From VXRJ01 sp965246995 (GTDB lineage: Bacteria; Acidobacteriota; Vicinamibacteria; Vicinamibacterales; UBA8438), in contig OZ252008.1 of NCBI GenBank assembly GCA_965246995.1, forward strand, positions 2,046,001 through 2,110,000: a DNA stretch of 64,000 bases, read 5' to 3'. This document shows, in pieces, positions 36,877 through 44,703 of the stretch. A program made the position numbers and the translations under genes. Below the pieces are notes generated by a model. The model made no database searches. It was not told where the DNA came from and saw nothing but the letters and a program-made list of their open reading frames with translations. Each line of letters starts with the position of its first letter. The first letter of the stretch is position 1.

Positions 36877-36936
36877 CACGTCCTTCCGTCAAGATCAGGT
36901 CTGCCGCAATTGTCGCATTTTCTACGGCGCAGACTC

Positions 36937-37539
36937 CTAGGTCAGCGTGGCCACCGCCGCATCCGTGTCGACGAGTTCCGCCCCGGCGCGGCGCATCTCT
37001 TCGATCGCCTGCGGCCCGTCTCCGTCGTTCAGGTTGACCGCGGCAATCGCATCCGCCACCACGGAGACCTGCAGTCCGAGCCGGCAGGCGTCGAGTACCG
37101 ACGCCCGGACGCAATAGTCGGTGGCCAGACCGCAGACCGTCAGGTGTCTCACGGCGCGTGCGTCGAGGGCCACTCCCAGGCTGGCGCCGGTCCCAACCGT
37201 CCCATCGAACGCTGAGTAGCCGTCAGCGTCCGGCGCGGTTCCCTTGCTCACCACGGCCGTCTCCCCCGGTAGCGCCAGCTCCGGATGGAACGCAGCTCCG
37301 TTCGTCTCCGCCACGCAGTGAACGGGCCAGACGCCTCCGCCATCCGAAAAGTGCGACGACCCCTCCGGATGCCAGTCGCGCGACGCAAAAACCGGCGCGC
37401 CAGCCGCAGCATAGGCGGCCGTCAGACGGTTGATCGGCGAAACGACTGCATCGCCCCCCGGGACCGCGAGAGCACCCCCTGCGCAAAAGTCGTTTTGCAC
37501 ATCAACCACCAGCAGCGCCCGTCCGGATCTGTCAGGCAT
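36937..37539 (-). CDS. pncA: nicotinamidase
   Basis: Hydrolyses nicotinamide to nicotinate in NAD salvage (200 aa). Catalytic triad: Asp in VVDVQNDF, Lys in VVSKGT, Cys in GLATDYCV. Metal ligands Asp and His in RDWHPEGSSHF. The ATG at 37539 follows a TAATCT at seven bases and no ribosome site, suggesting a leaderless message. It is divergent from pncB, the next enzyme. Its TAG stop lies in the CTAG duplicated by the IS1182 element. Confidence 0.93.
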   Translation of the reverse strand: MPDRSGRALLVVDVQNDFCAGGALAVPGGDAVVSPINRLTAAYAAAGAPVFASRDWHPEGSSHFSDGGGVWPVHCVAETNGAAFHPELALPGETAVVSKGTAPDADGYSAFDGTVGTGASLGVALDARAVRHLTVCGLATDYCVRASVLDACRLGLQVSVVADAIAAVNLNDGDGPQAIEEMRRAGAELVDTDAAVATLT

Positions 37540-37545
37540 GGGTGG

Positions 37546-37552
37546 TAGATTA
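37546..37552. promoter_or_regulatory. overlapping divergent -10 elements of pncA and pncB
   Basis: TAGATT on the plus strand (37546-37551) for pncB and TAATCT on the minus strand (37552-37547) for pncA share five bases. RNA polymerase could bind only one way at a time. Confidence 0.35.
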
Positions 37553-37591
37553 CACCTGCCGGCTTGGTGCCGGCGGACCCGAACCCGAGCG

Positions 37592-38929
37592 ATGCCGACC
37601 GCACTTTCCACCGACCTGTACGAGCTGACGATGGCGGCAGGTTACTTCGAAGGCGGCACCGCCGGGGCTGCCAGCTTCGAGCTGTTCGTGCGGGAACTGC
37701 CGCCGGAACGCAGCTACCTGGTGGCGGCCGGCCTCGACCAGGCACTCGCGTATCTGGAAGCGCTTCGGTTCACGGATGAAGAGATTGGGTACCTCCGGAC
37801 GGTGCCGGTTCTGCGTCGCGCCCCCGCCCCGTTCTTCGACGATTACCTCCCGTCGTGCCGTTTCACCGGAGACGTCTGGGCGCTAGCCGAAGGGACACCG
37901 GTCTTCCCGAACGAGCCGCTGCTGCGCGTGACGGCCCCAATCATCGAGGCGCAGATCGTCGAGACGGCGCTCCTCGCCAGCGTACTGTTCCAGACGGCCG
38001 TCGCCAGCCGCGCCTCCCGCGTTGTTCGGGCTGCAGTCAACCGGCAGGTCTTCGAGTTCGGCACCCGCCGGGCGCATGGTGTGGAATCGGGGATGCTCGC
38101 TGCGCGTGCCGCCTGCATCGGCGGCTGTGCAGGGACGTCCAACGTCGAGGCAGGACGTGCGTTCGATCTGCCGCTCTCCGGCACGATGGCGCACGCCTGG
38201 GTGATGACGTACGCAACCGAGGCGGAAGCGTTCAAGCGGTTCGCCGGCCTGTACGGGGATCAGGCGGTGCTGCTGATTGACACCTACGACTCGCTCGACG
38301 CGGTCCGTCGGATCGCAGAGGCCGGGCTGACGCCGGCCGCGGTCCGGATCGATAGTGGCGACTTGCTGGAGGGTAGCCGAGCTGTCCGGGCGCGCCTCGA
38401 TGAATCTGGCTTGGGCGAGACCCGGATTCTGGCCAGCGGCGATCTCGACGAGCATCGGATTGCGGCGCTGGTGGCGGCGGGCGCGCCGATCGATGCGTTC
38501 GGCGTCGGGACATCGCTCAGCACCGTCGCCGATGCCCCTGCGCTCGGCGGTGTTTACAAGCTCGTCGAAGTCGAGCGCGACGGTCGCCTGGAGCCGGTCA
38601 TGAAGCTGAGCCAGGGCAAGGCGACGCTCCCGGGCAAGAAGCAGGTGTGGCGCATTGACGCCGGGGATGGCACGGCGTCGCGCGACGTCATCGGTCGCAT
38701 GGACGAAGTTCCGCCTGACGGGGGGATACCGCTTCTCGAGCCCGTCATGCGGGAGGGCCGTCGCCTGCGCACGACGTCGCCGATCGCGGCGCTCCGCGAG
38801 CAGTCCCGCCGGGCTGTCGACCGTCTCCCGCCTGCCACGTTGCAGCTCGGCGGCTCTGTCCCCTTCCGCGTGGATGTTAGCGACGCGCTCGCTTCCCTCG
38901 CGGCCACGCTCGGCTGTCAGCTCGCGTAG
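37592..38929 (+). CDS. pncB: nicotinate phosphoribosyltransferase
   Basis: Makes nicotinate mononucleotide from nicotinate and PRPP (445 aa). Motifs: STDLYELTMAAGYF at the N-terminus; FELFVRELPPERSYLVAAGL; EFGTRRAHG with the catalytic-loop residues; GTMAHAWVM; RIDSGDL; FGVGTSLSTVADAPALGGVYKLVE. The leader carries a short GCCGGC hairpin (37558-37574). It uses the product of the divergent pncA, so the pair forms a deamidating NAD salvage route. Confidence 0.95.
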   Translation: MPTALSTDLYELTMAAGYFEGGTAGAASFELFVRELPPERSYLVAAGLDQALAYLEALRFTDEEIGYLRTVPVLRRAPAPFFDDYLPSCRFTGDVWALAEGTPVFPNEPLLRVTAPIIEAQIVETALLASVLFQTAVASRASRVVRAAVNRQVFEFGTRRAHGVESGMLAARAACIGGCAGTSNVEAGRAFDLPLSGTMAHAWVMTYATEAEAFKRFAGLYGDQAVLLIDTYDSLDAVRRIAEAGLTPAAVRIDSGDLLEGSRAVRARLDESGLGETRILASGDLDEHRIAALVAAGAPIDAFGVGTSLSTVADAPALGGVYKLVEVERDGRLEPVMKLSQGKATLPGKKQVWRIDAGDGTASRDVIGRMDEVPPDGGIPLLEPVMREGRRLRTTSPIAALREQSRRAVDRLPPATLQLGGSVPFRVDVSDALASLAATLGCQLA

Positions 38930-38946
38930 CCGGGGATCTGCGGGCT

Positions 38947-38959
38947 CCGGGCTGCTAGG
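38947..38959. repeat. partial copy of the REP-like element
   Basis: CCGGGCTGCTAGG, identical to the end of the copy at 35315-35339, placed between convergent pncB and the sirtuin gene and overlapping the sirtuin stop codon. Confidence 0.35.
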
Positions 38960-39695
38960 CTTCCTCGATCGCGGCCAGCAGTGCGTCGGCCGAGCCGCGG
39001 ATCGGCAGATCGACCCAGGGTGACGCTGGGGTTTCCTCGAGGTTCAGCTCGACGGTGAACGCGCCGCGTGCCTTCGCTTCGCCGACGAGTCCGGCCGCCG
39101 GATGGACCAGGGCAGAGGTGCCGATGGTCAGGAACAGATCACAGTACGTCGCAGCGAGGCTGTGTTCGAGCACCCGCGGGTCGATCGGCTCTCCGAACCA
39201 GACGACACCGGGGCGGGCCAGGTCGCCGCACGACGGACAGCGGACCGGCAGCTCCGGGAACGGTACCGTCTCGTCCCACCACGCATCGCTCCGGTCGTCA
39301 CAGGGGGTGCAGCAGCGCATCTCCCAGATCGATCCATGGAAGCGGATAACGTTGGCCGTATCTGCCCGTTCGTGCAGCCCGTCGACGTTCTGCGTGATGA
39401 GCGCGAACCGTTCGATCCGATGGCTCCACCGGGCGAGCACGGCGTGTCCCCGGTTCGGCTGGCACGCGGCCAGTTGCTGTCGTCGCCAGTCGTACCATTC
39501 CCAGATGCCCGCGGGATCTGCGGCAAACGCGCCGGGTGTCGCCAGATCCTCTGCCCGACGGTTCTTCCAGAGTCCGCCCGGTCCCCGGTAGGTAGGCACC
39601 CCGCTCGGGGCCGAGATCCCCGCGCCGGTCAGCACCGTCACCGCCCGCGCTTCTCGTACCCGGTGGGCGACGTCCTGAATCTGGCCTTCGTGCAT
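38955..39695 (-). CDS. cobB: NAD-dependent protein deacylase (sirtuin)
   Basis: Removes acyl groups from lysines with NAD, releasing nicotinamide (246 aa). GAGISAPSGVPTYRG binds NAD, QNVDGLHERA and the catalytic His in RFHGS follow, and two Cys pairs (CCTPC and CPSC) bind zinc. Tyr68 and Arg71 in WEWYDWRR match the Tyr-x2-Arg of SIRT5/CobB that recognises succinyl or malonyl lysine. The released nicotinamide is the substrate of PncA close by. TAGGAT lies six bases before the ATG, with no ribosome site. Confidence 0.93.
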   Translation of the reverse strand: MHEGQIQDVAHRVREARAVTVLTGAGISAPSGVPTYRGPGGLWKNRRAEDLATPGAFAADPAGIWEWYDWRRQQLAACQPNRGHAVLARWSHRIERFALITQNVDGLHERADTANVIRFHGSIWEMRCCTPCDDRSDAWWDETVPFPELPVRCPSCGDLARPGVVWFGEPIDPRVLEHSLAATYCDLFLTIGTSALVHPAAGLVGEAKARGAFTVELNLEETPASPWVDLPIRGSADALLAAIEEA

Positions 39696-39701
39696 GGCGC
39701 G

Positions 39702-39711
39702 ATCCTACAAT
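39702..39711. promoter_or_regulatory. overlapping divergent -10 elements of cobB and pgi
   Basis: TAGGAT on the minus strand (39707-39702) for the sirtuin and TACAAT on the plus strand (39706-39711) for pgi overlap by two bases. Confidence 0.35.
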
Positions 39712-39731
39712 CGACCCGCACCGGAAAAATC

Positions 39732-41486
39732 ATGAAGACGATCGACCCTCGACTCGGAAGAATGGACCTGCCCCCCGCGCTGCTGGACGCGGTTGAGGGT
39801 GAAGCGGAAGGGTGGACATCCGGCCGGCTGCTCGGACGCCTGTGGCAGCGAGACAGCTCGGTCTGGACCGGGCGCGGGGAAGGGCAGTGGCTTGGCTGGC
39901 TCGATCCCCCATCGCCGGGTGGCGTCGAGTCACACCGACTCGCCGGTCTCACGGAGCACGTCCGACGTGAAGGCCTCGGCGATGCGGCGCTCCTGGGGAT
40001 GGGGGGCTCGAGTCTCTTTCCGGAACTGCTGCGGCGAGTCTTCGGCCGCGGGTCGGGGCTCGACCTGCATGTGCTGGACTCGACGGACCCGGCGCAGGTG
40101 CAGACGTTCGAATCTGCTGTCGATCTCGATCGCACGCTCTTTATCGTCTCCAGCAAGTCGGGCACAACACTCGAGACGAATCTCTTCCTGCGGTATTTCC
40201 TCGACCGTCTCCGCGCCCGTATCGGCGCGCTCGCGGCGCGGCGCGTCATTGCCGTGACCGATGCTGGCTCCGCGCTCGATGATCTGGCTGCGTCCGAAGG
40301 CTTTGGGGCCCTCTTTCACGGCGAGGCGAACATCGGGGGGCGTTACTCGGCGATGTCCTATTTCGGCCTGGTGCCCGCCGCCGTCATGGGCTTGGACGTC
40401 GACACGTTGCTAGGCCGGACCCAGGAGATGGCGCTTGCGTGCGGTGCAGAATCGGCTGCCAATACCAACCCGGGCGTGCAGCTCGGCCTGCTGCTCGCGC
40501 TCGCGGCGCGGAGCGGCCGCGACAAGCTCACGCTCGTCATCTCCCCCCGGCTCGATGGTCTCGGTGCCTGGATCGAACAGTTGGTGGCGGAATCGACTGG
40601 CAAGGAGGGGCAGGGGTTGATTCCGATCGACGGTGAGGAGTTGGCCGAACCGTCGGCCTATGGCGATGACCGGCTATTCGTGTCCCTTCGGCTTGGGGAT
40701 GAAGCTGACGCTGCGCGCGAGGACGTGCTGGATCGTCTCGCGGCAGCCGGCCATCCGGTCGTGCGTTACGACTTGCGCGATGCGTTCGACGTTCCCGCCG
40801 AGTGCTTCCGCTGGATGTTCGCGACGGCAGTTGCCGGCGCGGTGATGGGAGTCAACCCTTTCGATCAACCCGACGTCGAAGCGAGCAAGGCGGCGACACG
40901 GGCATTGACGGATGGCGAGGAGGGTGGGAACGGACGGCGTCGAGACGACAGCCCGGTAGCACGACACGGGTACGAGACGGGCGAACTGACTGCCTGGGTC
41001 ACCGGTCCGTACGCGACGGCGCTCCGCCGGTCGGCCGGGCGCAACGTTTCGGTCGACCGCTTGCTCGCTGCACACCTGCGGCAGATCCATCGAGGTGACT
41101 ATGCGGCGCTGCTGGCGTACCTTGAGATGAACGAAGCGCACCGGACCCAACTCGACGGTATCCGCCACGATATCCGTCGAGCCACCGGCGTCGCCACCAC
41201 GGTCGGTTTCGGCCCGCGATTCCTTCATTCCACGGGCCAGTTGCACAAGGGCGGACCGCAAACCGGGCATTTTCTCGTCATCACCACCCGCAGCACGGAC
41301 GGTGGCGATGTCGCAATACCGGACTACCGGCTGACCTTCGGCGCCGTCGAGGATGCCCAGGCCCGTGGCGACTGCTCCGTACTCGCCGATCGCCGGCGCC
41401 GTTGCCTCCGGATCGAGATCGACGGCGACGTCGTCGGCGGCCTCGCGGCGATCGCTTCCCTGATCACGGCCGCAACGGCCACCTGA
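39732..41486 (+). CDS. pgi: glucose-6-phosphate isomerase
   Basis: 584 aa sugar isomerase. It contains LLGMGGSSLFPELLRR, VSSKSGTTLETN (phosphate binding), NIGGRYSAMSYFGLVPAA and ESTGKEGQGLIPIDGE, with a C-terminal region ending in HSTGQLHKGGPQTG. The layout resembles the PGI half of the transaldolase-PGI fusion proteins, here as a stand-alone gene. The frame is open far upstream through the divergent sirtuin gene, but homology begins at the ATG at 39732. Confidence 0.88.
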   Translation: MKTIDPRLGRMDLPPALLDAVEGEAEGWTSGRLLGRLWQRDSSVWTGRGEGQWLGWLDPPSPGGVESHRLAGLTEHVRREGLGDAALLGMGGSSLFPELLRRVFGRGSGLDLHVLDSTDPAQVQTFESAVDLDRTLFIVSSKSGTTLETNLFLRYFLDRLRARIGALAARRVIAVTDAGSALDDLAASEGFGALFHGEANIGGRYSAMSYFGLVPAAVMGLDVDTLLGRTQEMALACGAESAANTNPGVQLGLLLALAARSGRDKLTLVISPRLDGLGAWIEQLVAESTGKEGQGLIPIDGEELAEPSAYGDDRLFVSLRLGDEADAAREDVLDRLAAAGHPVVRYDLRDAFDVPAECFRWMFATAVAGAVMGVNPFDQPDVEASKAATRALTDGEEGGNGRRRDDSPVARHGYETGELTAWVTGPYATALRRSAGRNVSVDRLLAAHLRQIHRGDYAALLAYLEMNEAHRTQLDGIRHDIRRATGVATTVGFGPRFLHSTGQLHKGGPQTGHFLVITTRSTDGGDVAIPDYRLTFGAVEDAQARGDCSVLADRRRRCLRIEIDGDVVGGLAAIASLITAATAT

Positions 41487-41536
41487 CCGGTGCGTGCCCT
41501 GTTCCGGTGCGCGTTAGACTCTAGGAGTCCGTGGTG

Positions 41537-42334
41537 CTAGGCACCAGTCCACCGGGCTGGGCGCTTGCCGAGAAACGCGGCAATACCCTCCCGGAAGTCA
41601 GTGCTGGCATAGCAACTAACGATGAGATCCCGCCCGAGCGACGACTCCATCCGACGGTGTTCGTGAATCCGACGAATCATCTCCTTGCTGGCTCGGATGG
41701 TGAGTGGGGCGTTGGCCGCAATCGCGTCGACGTAGTCCGCGACGGCCGCCTCGAGCGCGTCGGGTGTGACGACCCGGTTCACCAGGCCGGCCGATTCCGC
41801 CTCGGCGGCGTTGAACAGCCGGCCCGTGAACAGAAGGTCCTTCGCGCGCGCCGGCCCGATCAGATCCAACAGCCGCGCATGGTTGGCGCCGGACATGCAG
41901 TTGCCGAGGGTTCGCGCGATGGGAATGCCGAAGCGCGCCCGGTCGGTCGCCACCCGGAGGTCGCACGCCATCGCCACCGCCAGCCCGCCGCCGGTTGCCA
42001 CCCCATCGATCGCAGCGACGGTCGGTTTTGCGAGACGCTCGACACGATCGACCACGCTATCGATGCGCTTCTCGTAGGCGATGCCGTCTTCGCCTCCTTC
42101 GGCGCCACTCCGGAACGCCTGGAACTGACTGATATCGGTTCCGGCTGCAAATGCTCTCCCGCCCGCGCCCTGGAGGACGACGACGCGGACAGTGTCATCC
42201 TCTTCGGCACGGTCGCAGGAGGCGACCAAAGCGTTGTACATCTCCCAGGTCATCGCGTTGCGCGCTTCGGGACGGTTGAACGTAATGACGGCGCGTGGGC
42301 CGTCCTGTTCGTAGAGAACGTGGGGCGTGGACAA
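41537..42334 (-). CDS. enoyl-CoA hydratase/isomerase family protein
   Basis: 265 aa crotonase fold. ITFNRPEARNAMTWEM, oxyanion-hole stretches AAGTDISQF and IDGVATGGGLAVAMACD, and the C-terminal FREGIAAFLGKRPARWTG. In the first catalytic position (Glu144 of rat hydratase, in the PE motif) it reads ARFGIPIARTLG without Glu, so classical hydration is doubtful. TTG start with GGAGG at eight bases. It is divergent from a CoA-transferase gene, so the pair may act on the same CoA thioester; the pathway is unknown. Confidence 0.85.
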   Translation of the reverse strand: MSTPHVLYEQDGPRAVITFNRPEARNAMTWEMYNALVASCDRAEEDDTVRVVVLQGAGGRAFAAGTDISQFQAFRSGAEGGEDGIAYEKRIDSVVDRVERLAKPTVAAIDGVATGGGLAVAMACDLRVATDRARFGIPIARTLGNCMSGANHARLLDLIGPARAKDLLFTGRLFNAAEAESAGLVNRVVTPDALEAAVADYVDAIAANAPLTIRASKEMIRRIHEHRRMESSLGRDLIVSCYASTDFREGIAAFLGKRPARWTGA

Positions 42335-42387
42335 GGATCAGACCTCCGGAGCCGCACTAGCGACGTGCGGCCAGACTGAAAGGGACC

Positions 42388-43575
42388 ATGGGGAAGGCAC
42401 CGCTCGACGGTCTGCGCGTCCTCGATGTGACACAGGTCATGGCGGGGCCGTACTGCGCAATGCTACTGTGCGACATGGGTGCCGACGTAATCAAGGTGGA
42501 GCCGCCCGCGGGTGATTCGTCGCGCCGGATGGCGGGTGCGCAAGGGAGCGACAGCGCCGCATTCAATGCGGTGAACCGGGGAAAGCGCGGGATTGTCGTC
42601 GACCTGAAGACCGAGGCGGGTCGTGAGGTCGTAACCCGTCTCGGTAGAGACGCCGACATCCTGATCGAGAACTACCGCCCCGGCGTGATGGCGAAGCTGG
42701 GGCTCGACTATGCGACGCTTGCCGCCGGGAACCCGCGCCTGATCTACGCATCGATCTCCGGTTACGGGCAGACCGGGCCGTCCGCGGGGAAAGGAGGCTT
42801 TGACCTGGTGGCCCAGGGAGTCTCGGGGCTGATGTCCGTCACGGGGGAGCCTGGGCGGCCACCGGCTAAGGTGGGCGTGCCGCTTACCGATCTGGGTGCG
42901 GGACTGTTTGCCGTCTGCGGCATTCTGGCGGCGCTTCATCACCGGGAGCGGACCGGGGTCGGACAACAGGTCGATACGGCGCTCGTGGACGCTGGTGTTG
43001 CCCTCTCGGTCTGGGAGGCGACTGAACTCTTCTCGACCGGCAAGGTTCCCGGGCCACTCGGTTCCGCGCATCGGATGAGCGCGCCGTATCAGGCCATCCG
43101 CTGCGCTGACGGTTACATCACGCTCGGCGCTGCGAACGATCGGATCTTCGGACGCCTCGCCCGCCTGCTGGGACACCCGGAGTGGCTCGAGGACGAGCGG
43201 TTCGCCGTCGACGGCGTGCGTGTCGCCAACCGCGAGTCGCTCGCCGCCGCGATCGAAACGGTAACCGCCACACGTCCCCGCGCGTACTGGTTGGAGCATT
43301 TCGAGGCGAACGAGATACCGTGCGGTCCGATCAACACCTACCGCGATGTCATGAACGACCCGCAGGTGCAGGCGCGCGAGATGGTGGTCGAGACCGAGCA
43401 TCCGACACTCGGCTCGATCCATACGCTCGGCACGCCGATCAAGCTGGGTGCTACGCCGTTGCGGCCGGGTCGTCCCGCTCCCCTTCTGGGTCAGCACACC
43501 GATGCGGTGCTGGCCGAGGCGGGTTACAGCCAGGAAGCGATCGCGGCGCTCCGCGCCTCCCGCGCCGTGGCGTGA
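42388..43575 (+). CDS. family III CoA transferase (CaiB/BaiF)
   Basis: 395 aa. GLRVLDVTQVMAGPYCAMLLCDMGADVIKVE is the N-terminal family signature. The catalytic Asp is in GKGGFDLVAQGVSG. LIENYRPGVMAKLGLDY and the C-terminal PAPLLGQHTDAVL follow. It moves CoA between two carboxylic acids; the acids cannot be told from sequence. AAAGGGA precedes the ATG. Divergent from the hydratase-like gene. Confidence 0.92.
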   Translation: MGKAPLDGLRVLDVTQVMAGPYCAMLLCDMGADVIKVEPPAGDSSRRMAGAQGSDSAAFNAVNRGKRGIVVDLKTEAGREVVTRLGRDADILIENYRPGVMAKLGLDYATLAAGNPRLIYASISGYGQTGPSAGKGGFDLVAQGVSGLMSVTGEPGRPPAKVGVPLTDLGAGLFAVCGILAALHHRERTGVGQQVDTALVDAGVALSVWEATELFSTGKVPGPLGSAHRMSAPYQAIRCADGYITLGAANDRIFGRLARLLGHPEWLEDERFAVDGVRVANRESLAAAIETVTATRPRAYWLEHFEANEIPCGPINTYRDVMNDPQVQAREMVVETEHPTLGSIHTLGTPIKLGATPLRPGRPAPLLGQHTDAVLAEAGYSQEAIAALRASRAVA

Positions 43576-43632
43576 CCGTTCACGCACGGACCTCTGTCGC
43601 AACGCTGGCCAGGGGCCGGTTGCAGACGGGAA

Positions 43633-44703
43633 TCAGCCTGCTTCCACCCGACGGGCGATGGCGGCGGCAACATCGGCTGTCGCGGCACTCCCGCCGAGGT
43701 CGCGCGTGAGGATAGCGCCTTCGCCAATCTGCGTTTCGATCGCGGCGACGATGGCGCCGGCGGCTTCCGGCTGTTCCAGGTGGTCGAGCATCATCGCGGC
43801 GGTCCAGATCTGGCCAATCGGGTTGGCGATCCCCTGGCCGGCAATATCCGGGGCCGAACCGTGGACCGGTTCGAACATCGACGGGGCAGTCCGTTCCGGG
43901 TTGAGATTGGCGCCTGGCGCCAGGCCGATGGAGCCGGCGACGGCCGGGCCGATATCGGACAGGATGTCCCCGAAGAGGTTGCTCGCGACGATCACGTCGA
44001 ACCAGTCAGGATGCTGCACCAGATGGGCCGACAGAATGTCGATGTGGAACTGATCTGTCGTGACGTCGGGATAGTCGGCGGCGATCGCCGCGAAGCGTTC
44101 GTCCCAGTACGGCATGCTGTGGATGATGCCGTTCGATTTCGTCGCGGACGTCAGGTGACGCTTCTCACGTGTCCTGGCCAACTCGAACGCATAGCGGATG
44201 ATCCGGTCGACGCCGCGACGCGTGAAGACCGCCTGCTGCACGACCAGCTCGTAGTCGGTCCCGGCGTAAAGGCGGCCCCCAATCTCGGAGTACTCCCCCT
44301 CGTTGTTCTCTCGGACGACAATGAAGTCGATCTCCTCCGGCCGCCGGTCGGCAAGCGGTGACCGTACCCCCGGCAACAGGCGGACCGGACGGAGATTGAC
44401 GTACTGACCGAAAGTGCGTCGGATCGGGATCAGCAGGCCCCAGAGCGAGACATGGTCCGCTACGCCGGGCCAGCCGACCGCTCCCAGAAAGATGGCGTCA
44501 TGCGGCCGCAACTGATCGAGGCCGTCCGACGGCATCATCTGGCCAATATCAGCGTACCGCTCGCACCCCCAGTCGAATGTCGTCCAGCGACACTCGAAGC
44601 CGAAGCGGCGGCCGGCCGCCTCCACGACACGGATCGCGGCGGGAACCACTTCCTGGCCGATGCCGTCGCCAGGAATGACCGCGATTGAGTAACTGCTGGC
44701 CAA
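43633..44703 (-). CDS. tartrate/D-malate dehydrogenase (beta-decarboxylating)
   Basis: 356 aa member of the isocitrate/isopropylmalate dehydrogenase family. IAVIPGDGIGQEVVPA at the start, SLWGLLIPIRRTFGQYVNLRP (the SLWG form is typical of tartrate/D-malate dehydrogenase, TtuC/DmlA), NNEGEYSEIGGR, the metal-binding SNLFGDILSDIGPAVAGSIGLAPGANL and HGSAPDIAGQGIANP. It starts directly next to the amt stop, so it is in the glnK-amt transcript. Its link to nitrogen supply is not obvious. Confidence 0.88.
   Translation of the reverse strand: MASSYSIAVIPGDGIGQEVVPAAIRVVEAAGRRFGFECRWTTFDWGCERYADIGQMMPSDGLDQLRPHDAIFLGAVGWPGVADHVSLWGLLIPIRRTFGQYVNLRPVRLLPGVRSPLADRRPEEIDFIVVRENNEGEYSEIGGRLYAGTDYELVVQQAVFTRRGVDRIIRYAFELARTREKRHLTSATKSNGIIHSMPYWDERFAAIAADYPDVTTDQFHIDILSAHLVQHPDWFDVIVASNLFGDILSDIGPAVAGSIGLAPGANLNPERTAPSMFEPVHGSAPDIAGQGIANPIGQIWTAAMMLDHLEQPEAAGAIVAAIETQIGEGAILTRDLGGSAATADVAAAIARRVEAG

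Larger units (their letters stand above)
35340..36936 (-). mobile_element. IS1182-family insertion sequence
   Basis: 1597 bp flanked by a duplicated CTAG (35336-35339 and 36937-36940). Perfect 15-bp terminal inverted repeats begin GAGTCTGCGCCGTAG. One transposase gene lies inside. The right-hand CTAG contains the stop codon of pncA, so the insertion left that gene whole. Size, palindromic target and transposase fit IS1182. Confidence 0.9.

Noticed and set aside
35374..37215. Long plus-strand frame across the IS1182 element and pncA
   Set aside because: It runs through the IS boundary and is an Arg-rich shadow of the transposase.
41518..41530. CTAGGAGTC like the tip of the IS1182 inverted repeat
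   Set aside because: Only nine to ten bases match and no transposase remnant is near; it is also part of a small palindrome between convergent genes, so chance is likely.
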